Shown: positions 1 to 9,932, counted from the first letter of the stretch. The stretch: 64,000 bases of DNA from Flavobacteriaceae bacterium (GCA_026988355.1 JALSLK010000013.1:49684-113683), one strand, 5' to 3'. A program made the numbers and translations. The notes: generated from the letters alone by a model not told the origin.

Positions 1-162
1 TGCTTTATCTTTATATGCAAAATCTACGAAACTAGAATCCATAAATAAATGACGTGGTATTTTTGAAATGGCTTCTAATACCAGCACATCTTTAATGCCT
101 TTATCTCTCAATATTTGAACCAACTGATTGCGTAAACCTTTATGTTTTAGTAAATCTTTCAT
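1..162 (-). CDS. pcm: Protein-L-isoaspartate O-methyltransferase, N-terminal part (cut by window edge)
   Basis: The reverse complement from the ATG at 160-162 gives 54 codons that run off the window without a stop. The residues read MKDLLKHKGLRNQLVQ, then a stretch containing AISKIPRHLFM. This is the usual N-terminus of protein-L-isoaspartate methyltransferase, which repairs isoaspartyl residues using S-adenosylmethionine. The SAM-binding motifs lie outside the window, so the call rests on the N-terminal pattern only. The ridA gene lies 19 nt upstream on the same strand, so the two may be cotranscribed. Confidence 0.8.
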   Translation of the reverse strand, partial: MKDLLKHKGLRNQLVQILRDKGIKDVLVLEAISKIPRHLFMDSSFVDFAYKDKA

Positions 163-181
163 TTTTATGAGGATGGTTATT

Positions 182-562
182 TTACTTTACTGCAATAACT
201 GATATTTCAACATTTACAAATAATGGTAGATTTGCTACTTCTACGGTTTCTCTTGCTGGTGCAGTTTCTGCTTTAAAATACTCTCCATATATGGCATTTA
301 TCTTAGAAAAATTATGCATATCCGAAATAAATATGGTTGTTTTAAAAACATTTTCAAAGGTCATGTCGGCAGCTTTTAAAACAGCTTTTAAGTTTTCCAT
401 AACTTGTTTTGTTTCTACTTCAATAGAATCGGCAACTAACTTTCCTGTTGCTGGATTAATTGCTATTTGTCCAGATGTATACAACATATTTCCAACCATT
501 GTTGCTTGATTATATGGTCCTATTGGTTCTGGTGCATCTTTGGTGTAGATTATTTTTTTCAT
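182..562 (-). CDS. ridA: RidA family enamine/imine deaminase
   Basis: The product is 126 residues, the normal size for the RidA/YjgF/UK114 family. Family hallmarks are visible: YTKDAPEPIGPYNQA near the N-terminus, LYTSGQIAINPATG around residues 27-40, and the C-terminal APARETVEVANLP with the conserved arginine. RidA enzymes hydrolyse reactive 2-aminoacrylate and related enamines made by PLP enzymes. The protein has no signal peptide and should be cytosolic. It follows the lptD-like gene on the same strand with a 30-nt gap. Confidence 0.93.
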   Translation of the reverse strand: MKKIIYTKDAPEPIGPYNQATMVGNMLYTSGQIAINPATGKLVADSIEVETKQVMENLKAVLKAADMTFENVFKTTIFISDMHNFSKINAIYGEYFKAETAPARETVEVANLPLFVNVEISVIAVK

Positions 563-592
563 ATAAAATTACTTTTTGTTATTATTTTTTTC

Positions 593-3220
593 TTAAAACA
601 GTCTTTTATCTGGCACTTTATGTTGATCGTATTTTAAATCGCTTAATGCGGAAGCTTTTACTCCTATAAAAAGATAATAGGTAGAACGATTTCCTAAAGG
701 AGTCCAATTAAAGGTCATTCGCCAACTATCTAAATCTCTTGCAAACCCTAAAGTAGTATACGATAATCCTTTATCTTTTATATCGTATCCTGAGCTAAAA
801 TTTATGTTCCATTTTGGTGTTAATTCTACACTTCCGTTAAAACGAAGTGTATTTCGAGAAAATTCACTTTCTCTATTTCTATTGGAATATCCTATATTAT
901 AATTCAAATTTAATTTCCATGGAATTTTAGAATGGTATAATTTAACTTTTTTAGTTTCTGGTTGATTTGTTGTACTTGTTGTTCCTCTATTTTTATCTTT
1001 CAAATCGGCACCAAATTGTCCTTGCCCATTATCATTTGTAGATTCTGGCGTTTCTTTTTTATCCTTTTTTTTCTTAAATGTGTCATTAGAAAGATTAAAA
1101 CTTGCCGTTAATCCTGCATCGGTTAACCGAAATAAACTTCCTCCATTATTAATATTAAATGTATTTATTCTTCTTCCTCCTGCGGTTATTGCGTACGGAT
1201 CTAGTGTTGCATTCAAATTCAAATTTAACTCTTTAAATAATACAGTCGATGTTGTCATCCGCACTGGACTCCATTTTAAAGTATCTGCTTCTAAATTATA
1301 ACTTGTTGTAAAATCAAAATTGTTTAATAACTTTAACTTTTTAGTTTTTGTAGAGTCTTTTCCTTTTACCTTGGCTTCAAAAGTGTTTCGTAATGCAATT
1401 CCTATATTCTGAGACATATTTCTATTTGGAGAACCATAAATTCCGCCATCAAATCTGGAATATTGTGTTGTATTTCCTAAGATATCGTTTTGCACATCGT
1501 CGTAATAGTAACTAAAGTCTGGTGTATATCCATACGAAATAGATGGTTTTAGAGTATGTCTAATTGCTTCTACTGCTCCTTTTTTAAACTTAAACATTCC
1601 ATAGATTGTTGTTGATGCCGAAACACTTCCTGAATAATCTCTAAATGTTTTAAAGCCGTTTATTGTATCTGTTTCAATGGTATTTGTCGTTGGATTCCAC
1701 TTCTTATCTATGGTTTTTAAATACCAAATATCTCTATAATTTACACTTGGTGATAGCGTAACGTATTTTAATGCTTTTATATTTGTACTAAGCGATATAC
1801 TGTGTTTTAATCCTGTTTTTGCTTTTTCAAACATTCCTGCTTTAAAAAACTCATCGTCATTTGTTGTAATCTGATTTTGTAATGCCAAGGAATAGGTTAG
1901 CCCTATATTTTGAATTGGATTTTTTTTTGCGCCATTTTTTGGTGCAAACGGATACAATCTATCCATACCTATCGTTAAATTTGGTAAGGACATATTAATA
2001 ACTTCTGTATTTGTATTTTGAGAGTGTGTTACTGCCAAATTCATATTAAACGGTGTTCCTACAAATTTTCTATAATACGATATGGATGAACTCAATGTAT
2101 TATTTAAAAATCGTGGCGAACTCAATTCATTTAAAGATTGTTTAAAGAATTTACTAGATCCAAAATTAACAGATGCTGAAAATCGTGCATTTGGATTAGA
2201 TTTTGCATCTTGATTATGTCGCCAATTTACATGAAAACTATTTGTTTTACTATATCCTGACAATCCTCGTTGTCCTTCAATTAAATTTTCAAATCGTATT
2301 CCAAATCCTCCTCCAAATCGGTATCGCAATTTATAATTAGAATCGAATCGTAAACCCCAACTTCCATTTGTGTAAATATCTCCAGTTACTGCTAAATCTA
2401 CATAATCGCTAATTGCAAAATAAAACCCTCCATTTTGTAAAAAATAACCATTTCTATTGTCTCCATACGTTGGTAATAATATTCCAGAAGCTCTACCTTT
2501 TGTTAATGGTACATAAAAAAATGGTAATACTATTGGTGTTGGTACATCTGCTAAAAACAATTGCGATAATCCTCCAACTGCTTTTTTATTTGGCACAAAT
2601 TTCACATTTTTTGTTCTAATAAAATAATCTCTTTTTTTCTTTTTGGATGTTGTTATCTCTGCCCTATTCATGTAAATGGTAGAATCATTTTCTCGCTTTG
2701 TTATTAAAGCATCTATAATCATTCCGTCTTGTTCTGTTCTTGTTCCGTAAACAATTGCTTGTTTGGTTCTAAAGTTATAAACCAACGAATCTTGGAGAGA
2801 TTCTTGTACGCCTTGCTTAAATTGTGGTTTTTGCGTATAGGCACCTGTACTATCGACTATACCTTTTGCATAAGCTAAATTTTTTCCGTAGTCTATTATG
2901 ATAACACCAGATTTAAGTTCGATATCTTGAAAATACAATTCTGCTTCATTGTATAAAGTAGATATTCTCTTTTTTAAATCAATATCCTTATAATCTTTTG
3001 CTTTATCTGTTATGATGTCTTCTAATCGTTCCTTTTTTTGTATTGTAATACTATCTATTTTAATGGTATCTGTCTTAACTAATGCGTGTTCTTTTTTCGC
3101 AGCATCTATTTTTTTTGGCTTAAATACTCGCTGTTTCGGAATATCTTGCGCATGAGTAAAGTGCATTCCTAATAAAAAGGAAAAACTGAATAAAAGTATT
3201 TTGTTTATGCTTGTTTGCAA
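593..3220 (-). CDS. lptD: LptD-like outer-membrane LPS assembly protein
   Basis: This 875-residue protein has a signal peptide (hydrophobic LLFSFSFLLGMHFTHAQ, residues 9-25). An OstA-like periplasmic part covers roughly residues 80-230, including IIDYGKNLAYAKGIVD and the DSLVYNFRTKQAIVYGTRTE stretch. A long beta-barrel-like C-terminal part is rich in alternating aromatic strands. This layout and length fit the Bacteroidota version of LptD, which inserts lipopolysaccharide into the outer leaflet. The barrel half has the insert KKKKDKKETPESTNDNGQG, a hydrophilic loop. The gene is divergent from a cell-wall amidase, an arrangement I recall as common in Flavobacteria. No cysteine-pair check was made. 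Confidence 0.85.
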   Translation of the reverse strand: MQTSINKILLFSFSFLLGMHFTHAQDIPKQRVFKPKKIDAAKKEHALVKTDTIKIDSITIQKKERLEDIITDKAKDYKDIDLKKRISTLYNEAELYFQDIELKSGVIIIDYGKNLAYAKGIVDSTGAYTQKPQFKQGVQESLQDSLVYNFRTKQAIVYGTRTEQDGMIIDALITKRENDSTIYMNRAEITTSKKKKRDYFIRTKNVKFVPNKKAVGGLSQLFLADVPTPIVLPFFYVPLTKGRASGILLPTYGDNRNGYFLQNGGFYFAISDYVDLAVTGDIYTNGSWGLRFDSNYKLRYRFGGGFGIRFENLIEGQRGLSGYSKTNSFHVNWRHNQDAKSNPNARFSASVNFGSSKFFKQSLNELSSPRFLNNTLSSSISYYRKFVGTPFNMNLAVTHSQNTNTEVINMSLPNLTIGMDRLYPFAPKNGAKKNPIQNIGLTYSLALQNQITTNDDEFFKAGMFEKAKTGLKHSISLSTNIKALKYVTLSPSVNYRDIWYLKTIDKKWNPTTNTIETDTINGFKTFRDYSGSVSASTTIYGMFKFKKGAVEAIRHTLKPSISYGYTPDFSYYYDDVQNDILGNTTQYSRFDGGIYGSPNRNMSQNIGIALRNTFEAKVKGKDSTKTKKLKLLNNFDFTTSYNLEADTLKWSPVRMTTSTVLFKELNLNLNATLDPYAITAGGRRINTFNINNGGSLFRLTDAGLTASFNLSNDTFKKKKDKKETPESTNDNGQGQFGADLKDKNRGTTSTTNQPETKKVKLYHSKIPWKLNLNYNIGYSNRNRESEFSRNTLRFNGSVELTPKWNINFSSGYDIKDKGLSYTTLGFARDLDSWRMTFNWTPLGNRSTYYLFIGVKASALSDLKYDQHKVPDKRLF

Positions 3221-3240
3221 TGCTTTAAATAGTATTTTTG
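3211..3240 (+). promoter_or_regulatory. Promoter for the amidase gene (TTG-N19-TATTTTTG)
   Basis: TTG at 3211-3213 lies exactly 19 bp before TATTTTTG at 3233-3240. This matches the Bacteroidetes primary-sigma consensus TTG-N19-TAnnTTTG. It points at the amidase gene, leaving a leader of about 90 nt. It overlaps the first codons of the divergent lptD-like gene, which starts at 3220. Confidence 0.6.
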
Positions 3241-3339
3241 TAAAATATGGCTCAATTTTTGAACTTTAAAGAACCAGTGCCCAAAAATAATTAAAATTAA
3301 TTGATGTAAACGCAACAAAATACTAAAATTTCGCCAAAA

Positions 3340-4761
3340 ATGAATTACTTATTACGTATCGTATTTTTTATTTATGTTTTGTTTAATGTACAGGTTATCT
3401 CTGCACAAAATTCGGAATTTAAAGTTGTTTTAGACGCTGGTCATGGAGGGAAAGACTCTGGTACTGTTGGTTTAAAAAGCTATAAAAATAATTACGAAAG
3501 TCATATTGCCTTAAAAGTAACGAAAAAAGTTGGCAAATTACTTAAAAGTCATGGAGACATTAAAACAATATATACTCGAAGTTCTGACAATACGTTTATT
3601 GAATTACATAAACGTGGAAAAATTGCTAATAAAGCAGATGCTAATTTATTTATTTCGATTCACTGTAATGCTGCTGGTAATAAAAATGCTTATGGAACTA
3701 CTACCTATGTTTTAGGTATGGGAAAAACGGCTAAAAATCTAGAGCTTTCTAAAAGAGAAAATGATGTAATCTTATTGGAAGACGATAGAGAAAAAAATTA
3801 TAGTTACGATCCTAATTCTCAAGAATTTATTATAGGCCTAACTTTAATGCAAGAAGATTATTTAGATAAAAGTATTGAATTTGCTGGTATTGTTCAAGAT
3901 AAGTTTGTTCGTGTTGCTAAAAGAAAAAGTCGTGGTGTTAATCAAGGTAATTTGGCCGTTCTATACGATTCCTATATGCCAAGTGTACTTATTGAAATTG
4001 GTTTTTTAACCAATAAAAATGAAGAGCGGTTTTTACATACCGATACTGGACAAAACAAAATTGCCAAAGCTATCTATAAGGCTATTATTACATATAAAAA
4101 CCGATTAGACGATAATAGTATTGATGGTATTGAAGATGATGATACACGTACTAAAGAGGATTCCGTTTCTAGTAATACAACAGCTGCAAACATAACTTCG
4201 GATAAATATTATAGCATTCAATTTGCTTCGAGCAGAAAAAGAATGAAAACAAAATCTTATAATTTTAGAGGTTTAAAAAATGTAACACGCAAAAAAATAG
4301 GAAAGATTTATAAGTATTATTTTGGTAAAACATACGATAAAAATCATGCTAAAGAATTGCGAATTCAAGCAATTAACAAAGGGTATAAAGATGCTTTTAT
4401 TGTTTCCTTTAAAAATACTACTTCTTCGAAAGAGGCAAAAACTACCTCTACTACAAAGGTTACACCTAAGTCTGTGGTTCATAATAATTCAAATGTTTTT
4501 GAAGGTATTGATTTTAAAGTTCAAATTTCTTCTAGTAGAAAAAAAATCACTACAAAATCGTATAATTTTAGAGGCTTAAAAAATATTGAGCGTGTAAAAA
4601 TTGGCAGACACTACAAATACTATTATGGTAAAACTAGCGATTTTAATTTAATAAAAAAACTACATAAAGAATCTCTTAAAAAAGGATATAAAGGTGCTTT
4701 TATTGTTGCTATTAAAAATGGTAAAAAAGTATCTATTACTAAGATTTTAAAAGGAGTGTAA
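3340..4761 (+). CDS. N-acetylmuramoyl-L-alanine amidase (Amidase_3) with two C-terminal SPOR-like repeats
   Basis: The 473-residue protein starts with a signal peptide (LLRIVFFIYVLFNVQVISAQ). The zinc amidase domain spans about residues 27-255. Its ligands are visible: H35 in VVLDAGHGGKDSG, E53 in NYESHIAL, H108 in FISIHCNAAG, and the catalytic glutamate in VLIEIGFLTN. It cleaves the amide bond between MurNAc and the stem peptide. The C-terminus holds two repeats of about 70 residues, each with (K/T)KSYNFRGLKN and a YKYY(Y/F)GKT core. These look like divergent SPOR domains that bind denuded glycan and direct amidases to division sites; that reading is inference. The gene converges on mutA with 27 nt between stops. 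Confidence 0.9.
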   Translation: MNYLLRIVFFIYVLFNVQVISAQNSEFKVVLDAGHGGKDSGTVGLKSYKNNYESHIALKVTKKVGKLLKSHGDIKTIYTRSSDNTFIELHKRGKIANKADANLFISIHCNAAGNKNAYGTTTYVLGMGKTAKNLELSKRENDVILLEDDREKNYSYDPNSQEFIIGLTLMQEDYLDKSIEFAGIVQDKFVRVAKRKSRGVNQGNLAVLYDSYMPSVLIEIGFLTNKNEERFLHTDTGQNKIAKAIYKAIITYKNRLDDNSIDGIEDDDTRTKEDSVSSNTTAANITSDKYYSIQFASSRKRMKTKSYNFRGLKNVTRKKIGKIYKYYFGKTYDKNHAKELRIQAINKGYKDAFIVSFKNTTSSKEAKTTSTTKVTPKSVVHNNSNVFEGIDFKVQISSSRKKITTKSYNFRGLKNIERVKIGRHYKYYYGKTSDFNLIKKLHKESLKKGYKGAFIVAIKNGKKVSITKILKGV

Positions 4762-4788
4762 TTTTTTTCTTTTATATTCCAAAAAACA

Positions 4789-6150
4789 TCAATATACTTT
4801 ATTTTCTGCTTTTAGCCTTTCTTGCTCTAATTTTTCGGCCAATCTTTTCGGTATTATTGGTTTTATTATTGTTTTACGAGCTTTTACTTTTACAAAAGGA
4901 TATAATTCTAAGTCTGCTTTCATCTTATCCTTTTTATTCGGATATTTATTTGTTCCTAATAAAACTATTTCTCCTTTATCGAACTGTTCTTGTTCTTTTT
5001 TTGCTGATTCTTCTATTTTTCGTTGAATTGTTCCCTTTTCTAATTGTTGTAAAAAGCCTCCATTTTTCTCAATATCTTTAAATAATTGCAATGCTTTTTC
5101 TGCAATTTCGTAAGTTAATTGCTCTATATAGTAAGAACCTTTTGCTATGGCTTTGTTGTTTTTAAAATAACTTTCTTCTAACAATATTAATAACTGATTT
5201 CTTGCTATTCTTGATCCAAATGCATTAGAACGATGATAAATAGAATCGTAGGCTGTATTACTTACTATATTTGCTCCTCCAATAATTGCACTCATACATT
5301 CTGTTGTGGTACGCAGCAGATTTACATTATAATCGTATATTGTTTTGTTTCTTGTTGTTGGTTCTACAAGTATATTTACGGTACTTTTTGATTGGTATTT
5401 TGCAGTCAATTTTTTAAACAAGTATCGAAATGCTCTAATTTTTGCAATTTCAAAAAAGTAGTTACTTCCTACAGCGAATGTAATTTGTATTTCTGTTTTA
5501 TCTGTTATTAGATTTTCGTTTAAATATTCGTTTAAATGTGCTAATGTATAGGCTACTTGTTGTACGGAATTCGCTCCTGAATTTTGATAGACACTTGCAT
5601 TAACTCCAACATACGATTCGCTAGTATTATTCTTAATTAAAGTCTTGATTTCTTTAAAATCTTCTTGTTTAGAACGATACCAATTTCCACTTTTCACGAA
5701 ATTATTTATTACATCTAGTACGATACTTATTTTGTGATTTTTTGTGGATTTCGTCAATTTTTGCAGGAATTCTTTTTCTAAAAATTCACAAATTAAAAGA
5801 ATCTTTATTTTAGAATCTAAATCTTGAAAAAGAATTTTATAATCAAATGTTTGTTGTGCTATAAATCGAATTGCTGTCGCTCCTTTTTTGGTTACTTCTT
5901 TTGCAATTCGGTTTGCTTTTTTTTCATCATCTACAAAAATAGTTTGACAAATTTTTGTTTCTAATTTTACTTCTGGAATTTCTAACTTTTTAAAATTATC
6001 TTGATGATAAAACGGTTTTATTACGATGCCCTCATTTGTTTTTGATAAAAGTAACTCATTGTAATCTCCTCCTTTTAAGTCTACTTGTATTTTTTGTTTC
6101 CATGCTTTTGCGGAAACGAAATCAAAATCAGTAAATATGGAATTGGACAC
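4789..6150 (-). CDS. mutA: Methylmalonyl-CoA mutase small (beta) subunit
   Basis: The 453-residue product begins with F(D)FVSAKAWKQKIQVDLKGGDY, typical of the small-subunit N-terminus. It continues with a TIM-barrel-like region containing FAVGSNYFFEIAKIRAFRYL, NLLRTTTECMSAIIGGAN and NAFGSRIARNQLLILLEESYF. It lacks the C-terminal B12-binding domain, as expected for the non-catalytic subunit. The heterodimer interconverts methylmalonyl-CoA and succinyl-CoA using adenosylcobalamin. It lies 38 nt downstream of divIC in the udk-divIC-mutA order seen in Flavobacteria. The large catalytic subunit, often the next gene, is not in this window. Confidence 0.92.
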   Translation of the reverse strand: MSNSIFTDFDFVSAKAWKQKIQVDLKGGDYNELLLSKTNEGIVIKPFYHQDNFKKLEIPEVKLETKICQTIFVDDEKKANRIAKEVTKKGATAIRFIAQQTFDYKILFQDLDSKIKILLICEFLEKEFLQKLTKSTKNHKISIVLDVINNFVKSGNWYRSKQEDFKEIKTLIKNNTSESYVGVNASVYQNSGANSVQQVAYTLAHLNEYLNENLITDKTEIQITFAVGSNYFFEIAKIRAFRYLFKKLTAKYQSKSTVNILVEPTTRNKTIYDYNVNLLRTTTECMSAIIGGANIVSNTAYDSIYHRSNAFGSRIARNQLLILLEESYFKNNKAIAKGSYYIEQLTYEIAEKALQLFKDIEKNGGFLQQLEKGTIQRKIEESAKKEQEQFDKGEIVLLGTNKYPNKKDKMKADLELYPFVKVKARKTIIKPIIPKRLAEKLEQERLKAENKVY

Positions 6151-6188
6151 TTTATAAATTGGTTTTATTTTTTAATACGATAAGAAAC

Positions 6189-6482
6189 TTAATCTATCGT
6201 ATCAAATTCTATTAGATATATATCTTCGTTTTCTTTTTTCATTTTATATTCTTCTCTAGCAAATTTTTCTAATGTTTCCGAATTATCTAGTTCCTCAATC
6301 TTTTTTTTATCTTTTTTTATTTCTTTTTTATAATAATCTGTTGTTTTTTCTAATTTTTCTATTTCATTATCTAACTCTTTGTGTATTAAATAGGAATTTT
6401 CATCAAAAAATAACATCAATACGATAAAAGCAACTAATATCGCTAACATAATTTTATGCATTCTATTTAATTTACTAAACAT
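6189..6482 (-). CDS. FtsB/DivIC-family septum formation initiator
   Basis: This 97-residue protein has one N-terminal membrane helix (IMLAILVAFIVLMLFF, about residues 11-26). A charged coiled coil follows (residues 30-75, many E/K heptads), then the short NSETLEKFAREEYKMKKENEDIYLIEF tail. The conserved ARE-Y-M pattern is typical of DivIC/FtsB. Such proteins bridge FtsL and FtsQ in the divisome. It is two nt downstream of udk and so almost certainly cotranscribed with udk and mutA. Confidence 0.88.
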   Translation of the reverse strand: MFSKLNRMHKIMLAILVAFIVLMLFFDENSYLIHKELDNEIEKLEKTTDYYKKEIKKDKKKIEELDNSETLEKFAREEYKMKKENEDIYLIEFDTID

Positions 6483-6484
6483 CT

Positions 6485-7093
6485 TTAGGATAATTTCTCA
6501 TTGATTACTGTTCTAACAATATCTATTGCTACTGTATTGTATTTATCGTTTGGTATAATGATGTCTGCAAAGTTTTTAGTTGGCTCTATAAACTGTTGAT
6601 GCATTGGCTTTAACGTCTTTTGATAACGATTTAAAACTTCATCCAAATCTCTGCCTCTTTCTTTTATATCTCTTCGTAACCTTCTTATTAATCGTTCGTC
6701 TGTATCTGCATGTACGAAGATTTTTATATCAAATAAATCTCTTAATTCTTTATTATTAAAAATTAAAATTCCCTCTACGATAACAACTCTACGTGGATGT
6801 GTTTTTAAGGTGTCTTTTGTTCTATTATGGGATACAAACGAATAGATTGGTTGTTCTATTACCTCTCCCTTTTTTAATTTTTTTAAGTGTTTTACTAACA
6901 ATTTGAAATCAATAGATGATGGATGGTCAAAATTTATTTTTGTTCGTTGGTCGTAAGTTAATTCGTCTGTTGCGTTATAGTACGAATCTTGAGATATTAC
7001 GCATACTTCGTCTGCCTCTATTTCGTTTAGTATTTGATTTACAACAGTTGTCTTTCCTGATCCTGTTCCTCCTGCGATTCCTATAATTAACAT
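6485..7093 (-). CDS. udk: Uridine kinase
   Basis: The 202-residue length is normal for uridine/cytidine kinase. The N-terminal P-loop GIAGGTGSGKTTVV (residues 5-18) is followed by ISQDSYYN, the NFDHPSSIDF substrate-site motif, the PIYSFVSHNRT motif and IVEGILIF. The lid region contains RRLRRDIKERGRDLDEVL. It phosphorylates uridine or cytidine in pyrimidine salvage. It is the first gene of a tight udk-divIC-mutA cluster. The cytosolic enzyme shows no odd residues. Confidence 0.95.
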   Translation of the reverse strand: MLIIGIAGGTGSGKTTVVNQILNEIEADEVCVISQDSYYNATDELTYDQRTKINFDHPSSIDFKLLVKHLKKLKKGEVIEQPIYSFVSHNRTKDTLKTHPRRVVIVEGILIFNNKELRDLFDIKIFVHADTDERLIRRLRRDIKERGRDLDEVLNRYQKTLKPMHQQFIEPTKNFADIIIPNDKYNTVAIDIVRTVINEKLS

Positions 7094-7201
7094 GTTTTGG
7101 TATTTTGGCTACAAAGTTAGGCTTTTCTACTTGATTAGACAATAGGTATTTTAATGCTCTTTTTTACAAGAAAATGTTTTTTTAATCATAGAATACTCAG
7201 G

Positions 7202-9661
7202 TTAATAATTATCCACATCAAAAATAAATCGAACTGGTCTAAACTCTGCTATAGATTGAAATGATATTCGTATTTTTTTCAATATTATTTTTGATTTTTT
7301 TATGGATTTATTACTTGGCAATTTTATTAAAATATGCTTTATATATTGATTTCTTACTCTAGCTACCGATGGTGCTGTTGGTCCTAATACATTTTCTTGA
7401 AATTGATTTCGTAACGATTTTGCCAACCATTCACTTGCTCTATTTACTTTATTAAAATCTTTGTGTTTTAAGGTAATTTTTATAGTTCGCAATAATGGTG
7501 GATATTTATATTGGTAGCGTTCCTCTAACTGTTCTTTATACATTGCTGCATAATTATTTGTGGTTACTTGCTGCAATATTTGATGATACGGATTAAACGT
7601 TTGGATGGCTACTTTTCCTCTTTTTTTTGCTCTTCCTGCTCTTCCTGATACTTGCACCATCATTTGAAAACTTCGTTCGTGTGCTCTAAAATCTGGAAAA
7701 TTAAGCATGTTATCTGCATTTAATATTCCAACTAAAGATACATTTGCAAAATCCAATCCTTTAGATAACATTTGTGTTCCTACCAAAATATCTACTTCTT
7801 GCGCTTGAAAAGATTGTATTATTTTATAATATCCGTTTTTACCTCGTGTCGTATCTAAATCCATTCGCGCTACCTTTACATCTGGAAAAATTTGTGCTAT
7901 TTCTAATTCTATTTGTTCTGTTCCAAATCCTTTTGTAGTTAAAGATATTCCTCCACAAGCGCCACATACTTTTGGCATAGATCTCGAATAGCCACAATAG
8001 TGACATCGCAGTTCGCTTTTAAATTTATGATAGGTTAAACTTACATCACAATTTGGGCATTCTGGCGATACGCCACAAGTATTACAAGTTACTATTGGTG
8101 CGAATCCTCTTCGATTTTGAAATATAATTACTTGTTCTTTTTCTTCTAATGCTTCGGTTATTAAGGTTACCATTCGATCCGAAAAATGTCCTTGCATCAT
8201 TTTTTTTCGATATTTTTCTTTGATATCTACCAATTCTATTTCTGGCAACAACACGTTTCCAAATCGCCTATCTAAAGTTACCAATCCGTATTTTTTTCGC
8301 ATGGCATTATACCTACTTTCGATAGATGGTGTTGCACTTCCTAATAGTATTTTTGCTTGGTGTATTTTTGCTAATACTATTGCCGAATCTCGTGCATGGT
8401 ATCTTGGCGATGGTTCGAATTGTTTGTACGATGTTTCGTGTTCTTCATCTACAATAATTAATCCTAAATTATCGAAAGGCAAAAACACAGACGATCTTGC
8501 TCCTAGTATTATTTGTGTTTTTTTCTTTTTATGCAATAAATTTTTCCATACTTCTACTCTTTCGTTTAAGGAATATTTAGAATGGAATACGGAAATTTTA
8601 TCTCCAAAATATTGTTGTAATCGAGTTATTAGTTGTGTTGTTAGTGCTATCTCTGGTAACAAATACAATACTTGCTTTCTTTTTGTTAATGTTTCTTGAA
8701 TTAATTTTGCGTAAATTTCGGTCTTTCCGCTTGAAGTTACTCCATGTAATAATGTAATGTCTTTTTCTTGAAATGATGCTTGAATTTCGGTAAATGCTTT
8801 TTCTTGAAATTCGGATAATTTTTTTAATTTCTTATTCGATTTTCCAAAGTCTACTCGATCTGTTTGGATGTAATAAATCTCAAAAATAGATTTATCTACT
8901 AATGTTTTTATTATTGCTGCAGAAACATTTGCTATTTCTTGTAAGGTCTTTACTTTAATCGGTTTTTTTGTACTTGCATCTAGAGAAAAATACTGCATTA
9001 CTGCTTGTTTTTGTTTTTTTGCTCTCGTTAATTCATCCAATAAAACTCCTAATTTTTTATCGGAATTGTACGTATCTTTTAACTTGACATACTTGATTAA
9101 TTTTGGCTTATATTGTTCATAAAATTCTTCTTTTACCGCTAGTACTCCTTTTGCTATTAAACGATTTAAAATTGGCAATACCGTTTTTTTATCTAATATA
9201 TTACTTACTTCTTGTATGGTTAAGATTGCTTGCTGTTGTAATGCTTCGTATATTAAAAATTCTTCATCATTTAATATTTCTTCTTCTTTAAAATTTTCAT
9301 TTCTAACGATTAACGATTCACTTTCTAACAAAAACATAGATGGTAATCCTGCTCGTAATACATCTCCAAATGCACATAAATAATAATCTGCTATCCACCT
9401 CCAATGTGTTAACTGTTTTTCGTTTACTATTGGAGCATCGTCTAATATCTGATATATTTCTTTGGCTTCGTAAGCTGTTGGTGCTATATTGTGGATTTTA
9501 TAAACTAGTGCTGTATATATTTTTGATTTTCCAAATGGTACTGCAACACGCATTCCTGGCTTTAAAAAGTTCGATTCTGCTTCGGTTATTTTATAGGTAA
9601 ATAATCGTTCTAGCGGTTTTGGCAATATGACGTTTATGTAATTCTTAGACTCGTAATTCAC
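7202..9661 (-). CDS. priA: Primosomal protein N' (PriA replication-restart helicase)
   Basis: The 819-residue protein has the PriA order of domains. An N-terminal DNA-binding part begins NVILPKPLERLFTYKI. The helicase has Walker A GVTSSGKTEIY, Walker B VDEEHETSYKQ, and GSATPS and QNRRGF motifs. Zinc-binding cysteine pairs follow (CNTCG, CPNC, CHYCG, CGACGG). Then come GTQMLSKGLDF and VSGRAGR (motifs V/VI). PriA reloads the replisome at stalled forks. The zinc cysteines are all present. A 271-bp region without recognisable features separates it from the PPK2 gene upstream of it. Confidence 0.96.
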   Translation of the reverse strand: MNYESKNYINVILPKPLERLFTYKITEAESNFLKPGMRVAVPFGKSKIYTALVYKIHNIAPTAYEAKEIYQILDDAPIVNEKQLTHWRWIADYYLCAFGDVLRAGLPSMFLLESESLIVRNENFKEEEILNDEEFLIYEALQQQAILTIQEVSNILDKKTVLPILNRLIAKGVLAVKEEFYEQYKPKLIKYVKLKDTYNSDKKLGVLLDELTRAKKQKQAVMQYFSLDASTKKPIKVKTLQEIANVSAAIIKTLVDKSIFEIYYIQTDRVDFGKSNKKLKKLSEFQEKAFTEIQASFQEKDITLLHGVTSSGKTEIYAKLIQETLTKRKQVLYLLPEIALTTQLITRLQQYFGDKISVFHSKYSLNERVEVWKNLLHKKKKTQIILGARSSVFLPFDNLGLIIVDEEHETSYKQFEPSPRYHARDSAIVLAKIHQAKILLGSATPSIESRYNAMRKKYGLVTLDRRFGNVLLPEIELVDIKEKYRKKMMQGHFSDRMVTLITEALEEKEQVIIFQNRRGFAPIVTCNTCGVSPECPNCDVSLTYHKFKSELRCHYCGYSRSMPKVCGACGGISLTTKGFGTEQIELEIAQIFPDVKVARMDLDTTRGKNGYYKIIQSFQAQEVDILVGTQMLSKGLDFANVSLVGILNADNMLNFPDFRAHERSFQMMVQVSGRAGRAKKRGKVAIQTFNPYHQILQQVTTNNYAAMYKEQLEERYQYKYPPLLRTIKITLKHKDFNKVNRASEWLAKSLRNQFQENVLGPTAPSVARVRNQYIKHILIKLPSNKSIKKSKIILKKIRISFQSIAEFRPVRFIFDVDNY

Positions 9662-9932
9662 TAATCAATATTAATTCTTAAAATGTAAAGGTCGCAAAGT
9701 TTTAACAATTTTTCACTTCTAAACTAGAAAAAAATAAAAAGTGTATTGGAGATCTCTTTTTTTCTTGCTTTTAATCTAAGTTTTATTACGAATTCTATTT
9801 GGAGTGGTATCTTGATTCTTAATAACTTGTCTATGATTTCTAATTTGTTTACAGTTTATACGAACTTTTAGTCTTTTAAAAGTTGTATTTAAGTACGGTT
9901 GTTGTCCTTTTTTACACTATGAACAACTCTTC

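Noticed and set aside
8220..8699. 159-codon open frame antisense to priA
   Set aside because: It mirrors a conserved helicase domain and its composition matches an antisense reading; no family match.
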